From NCBI GenBank assembly GCA_024277515.1, contig JAJRVB010000305.1:1-7868 (forward strand): DNA of 7,868 nt, written 5' to 3'. Positions within the stretch are counted from its first letter, which is position 1, and every line of letters starts with the position of its first letter. Source of the DNA: Nitrospirota bacterium. Its GTDB lineage: Bacteria; Nitrospirota; Thermodesulfovibrionia; UBA6902. Made by a program: the position numbers and the translations under genes. The notes beneath the pieces are model-generated. The model was not told where the DNA came from. It did not search any database and worked only from the letters and a program-made list of their open reading frames with translations. Of this stretch, positions 1-4,766 are shown one piece after another.

Positions 1-443
1 ACCCCTGCCAGGGAATGAGTCTTCATCTTCGCGATATTAATCACATAGTCATGATCAAGCACACTCGCGTTAAAAGGCATCTCCTTTGTGTGATACGGCT
101 TCGGGATGGATTTCCATACTGTTTCGGCAGTGCGGATGTCTTCAAGCCGTACATGAGGAAACTCTTCAGCAAGTTCCGCATAGCCAAGCTCTTCAAATGC
201 CGAGGTGGTGTCACTGCATGATTCCCCGATGGTTATCCGCGGACAATCATGCAGTCTCTCGAGGACGGCCCTGACAGGCCCCGTATCAACCGTAAGCCCA
301 TCCTTTGCCGGGCGTCCGCCTGTAAGGTTAGGCTTAATGTAGACACGTTTCCCAGTGACGCTGAACTTCAATGCGTCGAGGGCTTCGCAGGCGCCCTTGT
401 ATGCATCCTTCGTCCTGGTCAGATATACGTCAGAGATACTCAT
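1..443 (-). CDS. DUF362 domain protein, N-terminal part (runs off left edge)
   Basis: An open frame starts at ATG 443 and stays open to the window edge, giving 147 codons of a longer protein. The codon just upstream of the ATG is TAA, so the start cannot lie further out. The translation has the hallmarks of DUF362: a YIKPNL segment (residues 35-40), a GPVRAVLERL helix, an IGES turn (72-75), FEELGYAELAEEF (83-95), and VINIAKMKTHSLAG at the visible end (134-147). DUF362 proteins are often cytoplasmic, sometimes carry ferredoxin-like iron-sulfur clusters near the C-terminus, and have no settled function; whether this one has cluster cysteines cannot be seen. There is no signal peptide. No Shine-Dalgarno sequence precedes the start. 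The gene lies 66 nt after the M1-ChaN-PDZ gene, so it may be co-transcribed or use the weak promoter in that gap. Family call fairly sure; function unknown. Confidence 0.85.
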   Translation of the reverse strand, partial: MSISDVYLTRTKDAYKGACEALDALKFSVTGKRVYIKPNLTGGRPAKDGLTVDTGPVRAVLERLHDCPRITIGESCSDTTSAFEELGYAELAEEFPHVRLEDIRTAETVWKSIPKPYHTKEMPFNASVLDHDYVINIAKMKTHSLAG

Positions 444-474
444 TTATAAAATGATATGCAGTGTTCACACCTTA

Positions 475-503
475 TTTTAATAGATGCCCTGAATTCACTG
501 CAA
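475..503 (-). promoter_or_regulatory. weak candidate sigma70 promoter before the DUF362 gene
   Basis: On the minus strand TTGCAG (503-498) and TTAAAA (480-475) are separated by 17 nt. Transcription would start near 468 and give a leader of about 25 nt with no visible Shine-Dalgarno sequence. The -35 partly matches consensus and the -10 is poor, so this is only a possibility; readthrough from the upstream gene is the alternative. Confidence 0.22.
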
Positions 504-509
504 GTTATA

Positions 510-3113
510 TCAGAGTTTAACATCAAAGTCCATCTCCTTTACCGTATCTGTGTCTTCTTCTTTTCTCAGGACCTTTACTTTTATGAGGTCCCCTTTCTTT
601 TTGCCCATCAGAAATATCTTTATGTCATGAATAGTCTTGACCTCAGCATCATCAAGGGAGACGATGATGTCCCCGGCCTCTATGCCTGCTTCTTCGGACA
701 CACTTTTTTCAGGAAATCCGGCTATAGTGATTTTGTCGTCCGCCATGTTCAGGAAGACCATAAGTTTGGGGGATGTAACTCCCTCAACCGGTTTTGGAAA
801 GACAACATAGTCAGCAATGCCTTTTTCGACTTTTTCATCTATCAGGACAATTGCATAGTCCAGCCCGTTTCTCCTGAACGTCCTCTTCGGGATACCCGAA
901 CCGTACATCAGATGTCCCTGTCCGGCAAGCACGATCATGATGCGGTCAGGATTCTTTTTCATGAAACTGTCAATGGATTCAGACATGGTCTCGTCCCATA
1001 GAATCTGTGACTGATAGAAATAATCAAAGTTCATTTTGTCGGAGTTTTTGTGCTCGCCGAAGACCTCCTGCAGCCGCTCCCTGTATTCATTGTCAGAGAA
1101 ATCCAGTTCTCCCGGTATCTTCTTCCTGTCCTCATCAGAAAGCGAATCAATCCCGTTGTGCGTTACCTGCTTGATGATTTCTCTCTGGAGGTTCAATGCG
1201 ATAACCGGCACTTTTTCAGTCCTGGCAAAGTCCAGGATTGGTTTGTACAGATTATAATCAAAGCCCCACCTTTCGAAATATTCCGATTCCCTCAGGAACT
1301 CCTCTTCCGTAGTGTCACCATTAATATAACTGTCGAGGGTATGCTGAAACGGTTTCTGGAACATCTCCATGCCGATCGCAATACGGCGGTCTTTTTTATA
1401 TATGCCCGTTATGATATCAAGCTGGACAGCATGGTGGGCGAATACATCATGCATTTCTCCTGCATAGATAATTTTCCTGTCACTTACTCCCCTGATCACG
1501 TCAGTCAATGTCTTTATGGACGAGACCTCAATGGCCGCTGCTTCATGATCCAGATTCATAACAATTCCCCTGTCTGTCATTTGAATTTCCTTGCCTGTGT
1601 TGACTCCCTTGTTAAATAACAATTTGGAATATTTTCCATAGTGTGATATTTTCCTGAACGCGGAGTTTATTTCCGCCTTTGACTCTCCATGAAAAACAGC
1701 TGCTACCCCGTCAGGATTCCACGGGTTGTCTTTCATCAATATGTAGGACCCCGCGTCTTCTTTTTCGAGCGATCCATAGAGCATGCGGATTAACGGGCTG
1801 TCATTGCCCAGTATCACAATTGAGTTTTCTTTGATATCAGAGACCTTAATGTCATCAACGGCCTTTATAACTGCCCCTCTCAGTTCATATTCATTGATCA
1901 CCTCTCCATATTTTTCTTTTTCTTCCTCAGGCAGGGCGACAATGATGCTGTTATTTCCAAGGATCCTTGCGATAACAGGAGGGAATTCATTTCTGCTCAG
2001 CCCTCTCGCAACGTCGTAGTCTTCGTCAAGGACGATTTTATACGGCTTGTCTCTCAGTTTCAGCTCAAAACTGTTCTCTCTCTCCTTAATATCCAGTGTG
2101 TAGAACATCACCTTGTCCCTGGAGTATATTGTGACCGGCAGTCTCGCCCTGAATGTGTCGCCCTCCTGTCTGACATTCAGATGGAGGTTGAATTTCGTGC
2201 CTGTCCGGCTGACTTCAACCTCCTGTAATGTCAGCTGCATCAGGCCCTCTTTTTCTGTCCATTGAGAGAAAAACCATTCCAGGCCTTCACCCGCATGTTT
2301 TTCAAACGCGGCCCTGATATCGCTCCATGAGGCCCTTTTAAACCGGCTGCTCTCGATCAATTCCCTGAGCGACGCATAAAATACTTGTTCCCCCACCCTG
2401 TTTTTCAGCATGTGAAATATCATCGCTGCCTTTCCGTATCCTATGGCCCTTGAGGAGCGGTCCACCCTGCCGGTGAAATGTTTAACGGGAACGTCCCTGT
2501 CTGTGTCAACATAGCTCTTGTAATCAATCAGTATCTGCTTTCTGTATGCCCTTCCCTCGCCCGCCTGCTCTTTGTACAGGTGGTCCGCAAGGTATGTAGT
2601 GAGTCCCTCCGCCCAGTTGCCCCCGTCGTAATCAATGTAGACAAGATTGCCGAACCATTGATGCAGTATCTCATGGCCGAGAGAGGTATTTACAATAAAC
2701 GGCAGTCTTACCACGGAACTCCCGAGAAGTGTAAAGGAGGGCATTGAATACCCTGTCGGCAGGAAGTTTTCGACTACTGAAAATCTCCTGTATGGATAAG
2801 CGCCTAAAAGGTCTTCGTACAATGCAAGATATTTTTTTGTATATGCTATATAAGTTTTTGCAAGGCCCGGTTTTTCGGGGAAAAAGTAGGCATAGATATC
2901 TATGTCCCTGAATTTGTCCCGGGTGACCACATATTTATCCGATGCTACCAGATTGATGCCGTCTGTCACGAAGGGAAACCGGAAATGATATTCTATTTTC
3001 CCCTCTTTCATGATACTGGTTATCTCTTCTGCTTCAGAGATAGCAGTGTATCCCGGAGGGAATGTGGCTGTGAGGTCGTACAGGGACAATTCATCAAGTG
3101 CCGGGTACCACAC
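510..3113 (-). CDS. M1-like peptidase core + ChaN/DUF399 + PDZ (part downstream of the in-frame stop)
   Basis: This is the long open frame left after the internal TAA; the first usable codon is a GTG at 3113 (ORF residue 1) with no Shine-Dalgarno sequence, so it is probably not a real start. Zinc ligands are H147, H151 (HEILH) and E169 (NWAEGLTTYL), with E148 as the catalytic glutamate. A tyrosine in GYGKAAMIFHML (226) sits where M1 enzymes keep their catalytic tyrosine. The usual GAMEN exopeptidase motif is replaced by VENFLPTGYSMPS (114-126). Residues about 546-745 resemble ChaN/DUF399, with YAGEMHD, IGMEMFQ and a closing AGQGHLMYGSGIP; ChaN of Campylobacter is a haem-binding lipoprotein, but haem binding here is not shown. 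Residues about 776-867 form a PDZ domain with IAGFPEKSVSEEAGIEAGDII. Residues about 375-545 are an unassigned alpha/beta stretch. In a working gene the protein would act outside the cytoplasmic membrane, where the PDZ domain could hold substrates or partners. Confidence 0.85.
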   Translation of the reverse strand: MWYPALDELSLYDLTATFPPGYTAISEAEEITSIMKEGKIEYHFRFPFVTDGINLVASDKYVVTRDKFRDIDIYAYFFPEKPGLAKTYIAYTKKYLALYEDLLGAYPYRRFSVVENFLPTGYSMPSFTLLGSSVVRLPFIVNTSLGHEILHQWFGNLVYIDYDGGNWAEGLTTYLADHLYKEQAGEGRAYRKQILIDYKSYVDTDRDVPVKHFTGRVDRSSRAIGYGKAAMIFHMLKNRVGEQVFYASLRELIESSRFKRASWSDIRAAFEKHAGEGLEWFFSQWTEKEGLMQLTLQEVEVSRTGTKFNLHLNVRQEGDTFRARLPVTIYSRDKVMFYTLDIKERENSFELKLRDKPYKIVLDEDYDVARGLSRNEFPPVIARILGNNSIIVALPEEEKEKYGEVINEYELRGAVIKAVDDIKVSDIKENSIVILGNDSPLIRMLYGSLEKEDAGSYILMKDNPWNPDGVAAVFHGESKAEINSAFRKISHYGKYSKLLFNKGVNTGKEIQMTDRGIVMNLDHEAAAIEVSSIKTLTDVIRGVSDRKIIYAGEMHDVFAHHAVQLDIITGIYKKDRRIAIGMEMFQKPFQHTLDSYINGDTTEEEFLRESEYFERWGFDYNLYKPILDFARTEKVPVIALNLQREIIKQVTHNGIDSLSDEDRKKIPGELDFSDNEYRERLQEVFGEHKNSDKMNFDYFYQSQILWDETMSESIDSFMKKNPDRIMIVLAGQGHLMYGSGIPKRTFRRNGLDYAIVLIDEKVEKGIADYVVFPKPVEGVTSPKLMVFLNMADDKITIAGFPEKSVSEEAGIEAGDIIVSLDDAEVKTIHDIKIFLMGKKKGDLIKVKVLRKEEDTDTVKEMDFDVKL

Positions 3114-3176
3114 ATTTGTAAGCGAGACCCCACGCCTGTCAATTATGTTCTGGACAAAAGGATTGTCTCTGCCGTA

Positions 3177-3179
3177 TTA
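3177..3179 (-). other. in-frame TAA stop inside the M1-ChaN-PDZ gene
   Basis: The codons around the stop translate as YTGTFKDSGI, stop, YGRDNPFVQNIIDRRGVSLT, in one continuous frame. TAA is not the selenocysteine (TGA) or pyrrolysine (TAG) codon. The cold-shock gene in this window ends with TAA exactly where the family ends, so TAA is a normal stop in this genome. Confidence 0.9.
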
Positions 3180-3506
3180 AATGCCGCTGTCCTTAAACGT
3201 ACCGGTATACCGTATTGCCAGGTCTCCGTCAGCGGGAGGTGATATTTTGATGGTCCCTTCAGATGCATTATAATCGAGGGGCGCGCCATCCAGCCGGACA
3301 TCATCAACCTCAAGACTGCCTGTGGTGAGTATAATATCTTTCCCGGCGTAAACACTCATTGTCGAGGTGCCAGTTATTTGAGACTTCTCAATGTTGATGT
3401 TTACATCGAGGATTATCTTGTGCATTGCATCTGCATATGACAGGGAAAAAAACAATACCGCCGCTGTTAATGCAAGGATTTCTTTATATAATTTTGGTAT
3501 TATCAT
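3177..3506 (-). CDS. N-terminal fragment of the M1-ChaN-PDZ protein: signal peptide and start of M1 beta domain
   Basis: The frame runs from ATG 3506 to the TAA at 3179-3177, 109 codons. The N-terminus has lysines (MIIPKLYK), a hydrophobic core (ILALTAAVLFFSLS) and YADA, a good signal-peptidase I site, so the product is exported. Residues after the cleavage site (HKIILDVNINIEKSQITGTSTMSV and onward) are the beta strands that open M1-family N-terminal domains. The frame extends up to a TTG at 3533, but ATG 3506 gives the better signal peptide. Alone, the fragment would be an 80-residue piece of a domain and very likely not functional. It lies downstream of the cold-shock gene and its terminator; no clear promoter is visible in the 138-nt gap. 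Confidence 0.7.
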   Translation of the reverse strand: MIIPKLYKEILALTAAVLFFSLSYADAMHKIILDVNINIEKSQITGTSTMSVYAGKDIILTTGSLEVDDVRLDGAPLDYNASEGTIKISPPADGDLAIRYTGTFKDSGI

Positions 3507-3610
3507 GAGGTTAAATGTGCGACTGTACAGCAAGGGGTCAATCTGTTAATCGATCCGGCTGTCCGGTTGATGACTGTTCCGCTTGGGGTGAGTAAATATA
3601 TGTATAATGT

Positions 3611-3635
3611 AAGCCCCCCGCAAAGCAGAGGGCTT
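3611..3635 (-). terminator. probable terminator of the cold-shock gene
   Basis: Starting 9 nt past the stop codon, the minus strand folds AAGCCCTC against GGGGGGCTT (eight pairs including one G-U) around a short TGCTTTGC loop. It is followed by an AT-rich stretch (ACATTATACATATATTT) and not by a clean U-run, so termination may be incomplete or partly factor-dependent. Its place right behind a short, presumably highly expressed gene supports the call. Confidence 0.6.
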
Positions 3636-3644
3636 GCACGGGGA

Positions 3645-3845
3645 TTACAGTTTGGTTACATTCACTGCCTTCGGACCCTTTGGTCCTTCTTCAACTTCAA
3701 AACTGACGGAATCACCTTCAACAAGGGATTTGAATCCATCGCCCATTATGGATGAGTAGTGTACAAACACATCATCCCCTTCTTCGCTTGAGATAAATCC
3801 AAACCCCTTGGATTCGTTGAACCATTTTACTGTTCCATTTGGCAT
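3645..3845 (-). CDS. cold-shock family protein (CspA-like, single cold-shock domain)
   Basis: This 66-residue protein has the normal length of single-domain bacterial cold-shock proteins. It carries both RNA-binding motifs: RNP1 as KGFGFI (13-18) and RNP2 as VFVHYS (26-31). The start MPNGTVKWFNESKGFGFI and the end GPKGPKAVNVTKL are typical of the family. Such proteins bind single-stranded RNA and DNA in the cytoplasm, melt RNA hairpins, and in Escherichia coli several act as transcription antiterminators; this is family knowledge, not shown here. The start at ATG 3845 has a strong purine-rich Shine-Dalgarno stretch (AAGGAGGAGAG, 3864-3854). The gene has its own candidate promoter, a long leader with a terminator-like hairpin, and a probable terminator behind it, so it looks monocistronic. 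Several paralogues are common in bacteria, so I give no specific symbol. Confidence 0.97.
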   Translation of the reverse strand: MPNGTVKWFNESKGFGFISSEEGDDVFVHYSSIMGDGFKSLVEGDSVSFEVEEGPKGPKAVNVTKL

Positions 3846-3853
3846 CTCTTTTA

Positions 3854-3864
3854 CTCTCCTCCTT
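3854..3864 (-). promoter_or_regulatory. ribosome binding site of the cold-shock gene
   Basis: The minus strand reads AAGGAGGAGAG. The perfect AAGGAGG core lies 12 nt from the ATG, rather far, while the overlapping GGAGAG lies 8 nt away; the double site can satisfy normal spacing. It lies just downstream of the leader hairpin. Confidence 0.8.
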
Positions 3865-3899
3865 ACTGATTAAACTACAGAATAAAAATTGTCATTTAT

Positions 3900-3933
3900 A
3901 AAAAAGACCACAAAGCAAAAAGTCTTTGTGGTC
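3900..3933 (-). terminator. strong intrinsic-terminator hairpin in front of the cold-shock gene (possible leader attenuator)
   Basis: On the minus strand GACCACAAAG (3933-3924) pairs perfectly with CTTTGTGGTC (3915-3906) over ten base pairs around an 8-nt loop, and is directly followed by six U residues (3905-3900). This is a textbook intrinsic terminator for minus-strand transcripts only; the plus strand has no U-run after the hairpin. It ends 54 nt before the cold-shock start codon. It could end the RND-OsmC operon, although that would leave a tail of about 290 nt. If the candidate promoter at 3997-3969 is real, it lies within the cold-shock leader and would act as an attenuator. Confidence 0.8.
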
Positions 3934-3968
3934 CGGTCTGTTACAAAAACTTCCATAACTTTTGTTTA

Positions 3969-3997
3969 AAACTACCATTAATACGCACAATTGTCAA
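3969..3997 (-). promoter_or_regulatory. candidate sigma70 promoter of the cold-shock gene
   Basis: The minus strand has a perfect -35 box TTGACA (3997-3992), a 17-nt spacer, and TAGTTT (3974-3969) preceded by TGG, which resembles an extended -10. The -10 itself matches only three of six positions. Transcription would begin near 3962 and give a leader of about 117 nt; long leaders are typical of cold-shock genes. No better promoter is visible between the hairpin and the start codon. Confidence 0.45.
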
Positions 3998-4056
3998 GAT
4001 GTTATCTGCGGCCGTAGTAAACATTCAGTAACGGGTAATAACAGCAGGCAAGAAGA

Positions 4057-4153
4057 GATCAAATATCAAAAATAAAACATCAAAATTAAGGAGGATTATT
4101 TATATGATAAAAACCCTTCCGCAATTTTGATCTTTGGTCTTTGATTTTTGCAT
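4057..4153. repeat. heptamer-built inverted repeat (MITE- or STRR-like) with SD-ATG loop
   Basis: The left arm is four head-to-tail heptamers, GATCAAA, TATCAAA, AATAAAA and CATCAAA (4057-4084). The right arm is four complementary-type heptamers, TTTGATC, TTTGGTC, TTTGATT and TTTGCAT (4126-4153). The arms pair in register: over 4060-4087 against 4123-4150, 23 of 28 positions are complementary, with the inner nine perfect. The spacer of 35 nt contains AAGGAGG (4088-4094) and an ATG nine bases further on. I see no clear target duplication and no transposase, so a non-autonomous or slippage-grown intergenic repeat is most likely. Tandem heptamer repeats (STRRs) are known from cyanobacteria; membership in that class is only an analogy. 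Confidence 0.7.
4104..4130 (+). other. eight-codon mini reading frame with a perfect Shine-Dalgarno, inside the inverted repeat
   Basis: AAGGAGG at 4088-4094 is followed after nine bases by ATG, giving the peptide MIKTLPQF and then TGA, which overlaps the right arm of the repeat. It is the only plus-strand start in the window with such a good ribosome site. No plus-strand gene follows it. It may be a by-product of the repeat's conserved loop, and translation is unproven. Confidence 0.25.
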
Positions 4154-4174
4154 TTCCATGTCCAGATAATACCT

Positions 4175-4208
4175 GTAACTGCAGAGTTAGAGCGCCGTAA
4201 CTTCAGAG
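4175..4208. repeat. pair of 12-nt direct repeats downstream of the OsmC gene
   Basis: GTAACTGCAGAG (4175-4186) and GTAACTTCAGAG (4197-4208) match at 11 of 12 positions and start 22 bp apart, about two helical turns. They sit just past the OsmC stop codon, with no adjacent promoter that I can identify. They could be a protein-binding pair or chance. Confidence 0.3.
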
Positions 4209-4226
4209 ACACGAACGTCAATTATG

Positions 4227-4751
4227 TCATGAAGAGGCATTTATGCTGATGGTTCCAGTTATTTCTACCGGATTGATGAGGCTGTCCACTACGGGACAGT
4301 GTGCAATGACTTTTTCGGCAAGCTCTCTAATTTTATTCTCCTCATCCGGTGATTCGATATTGAAAATATATGAAATATCCTGAAATCCCGGTCTGGTAAC
4401 ATCATCGACCATAAAGAGGCCTTTAAGGTCCAGGGAGCCCTCAACCTCTACGGTGAGCGCATTAATCGTTATGTCATTGTGAATGGCAAATTCATAGAAT
4501 GATGCCTCAACGCAGGCTGCAAAGGCGGAGAGCAGCAGTTCGATCGGATTGGGGGCCCTGTTTGTACCTCCTGCCGGTTCTGCATAGTCACACTTTACAG
4601 TATGCTCTCTTACTGCTGTTTCCGTGTATAGTCCGTTTACAAGCCGCGAAGAAACCCTCGGTCTGTACATTGCTGTTTCCGGTTTCCGCTTAAACAGGGA
4701 TATCCTCCTTGAGACGATCTGTTTGAGCTTGTCATTGTTGTAACTCTCCAT
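4227..4751 (-). CDS. OsmC/Ohr-family protein (putative thiol-dependent peroxidase)
   Basis: This 174-residue protein shows the OsmC fold signature. AVREHTVKCDYAEPAGGTNRAPNPIELLLSAFAACVEAS-type sequence covers residues 46-84. It continues through VEVEGSLDLKGLF (101-113) and RPGFQDISYIFNI, and ends with the second cysteine motif AHCPVVDSLINPVEI (150-164). Cys80 and Cys152 match the two conserved redox cysteines of the family, which reduce organic hydroperoxides in the cytoplasm using lipoyl or other thiol donors; Glu71 and Arg48 lie in conserved stretches. A third cysteine, Cys54, is extra. About 30 basic residues and polar positions precede the conserved core, a little longer than minimal OsmC proteins. 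ATG 4751 has AAGGAGG five bases upstream. The gene starts 15 nt after the RND permease stop, so co-transcription is likely. Whether it is an OsmC, Ohr or YhfA-type member is not settled, so no symbol is given. Confidence 0.92.
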   Translation of the reverse strand: MESYNNDKLKQIVSRRISLFKRKPETAMYRPRVSSRLVNGLYTETAVREHTVKCDYAEPAGGTNRAPNPIELLLSAFAACVEASFYEFAIHNDITINALTVEVEGSLDLKGLFMVDDVTRPGFQDISYIFNIESPDEENKIRELAEKVIAHCPVVDSLINPVEITGTISINASS

Positions 4752-4756
4752 GCAAA

Positions 4757-4763
4757 CCTCCTT
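4757..4763 (-). promoter_or_regulatory. ribosome binding site of the OsmC-family gene
   Basis: A perfect AAGGAGG lies five bases before ATG 4751, inside the 15-nt gap after the RND stop codon. It fixes the start and supports translation from a shared mRNA. Confidence 0.85.
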
Positions 4764-4766
4764 GTC

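Larger units (their letters stand above)
510..3506 (-). pseudogene. exported M1-like metallopeptidase / ChaN (DUF399) / PDZ fusion, interrupted by one in-frame TAA
   Basis: The 3506-3180 segment and the 3176-510 segment are in the same frame, separated only by a TAA codon at 3179-3177 (codon 110). Without it the frame is 998 codons long. The order is: signal peptide (about 1-26), M1 N-terminal beta domain (about 27-230), zinc-peptidase core with HEILHQW (278-284), an alpha/beta linker region, a ChaN/DUF399 domain (about 677-876), and a C-terminal PDZ domain (about 907-998). The 21 codons between the stop and the next possible start (GTG 3113) read naturally into the family pattern RRGVSLTNVWYP, so the break is a point change and not a frameshift. 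There is no other damage in about 2.6 kb downstream. Whether the gene is truly dead, misread, or translated by readthrough cannot be decided from the sequence. I see no convincing Shine-Dalgarno sequence upstream of ATG 3506. Confidence 0.72.

Noticed and set aside
456..1001. 181-codon plus-strand open frame
   Set aside because: It lies entirely opposite the M1-ChaN-PDZ frame, has no family-like features and no ribosome site; it is a shadow of the real minus-strand gene.
3143..3355. 70-codon minus-strand frame bridging the in-frame TAA, possible sign of a frameshift
   Set aside because: Its translation has no M1-like character, while the normal frame resumes the family pattern directly after the stop, so no shift is needed.
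3549..3571. Possible hairpin around two CCGG tetramers
   Set aside because: Only four base pairs pair perfectly and the flanks mismatch; no U-run follows.
3603..3608. Perfect TATAAT on the plus strand
   Set aside because: No acceptable -35 box at 16-18 nt and no plus-strand gene follows; it is part of the AT-rich tail after the cold-shock terminator.
4176..4201. Small palindromes of GTTA/TAAC as a terminator for the OsmC gene
   Set aside because: Stems of four to five pairs without a U-run are too weak; the hairpin at 3906-3933 is a far better candidate terminator.
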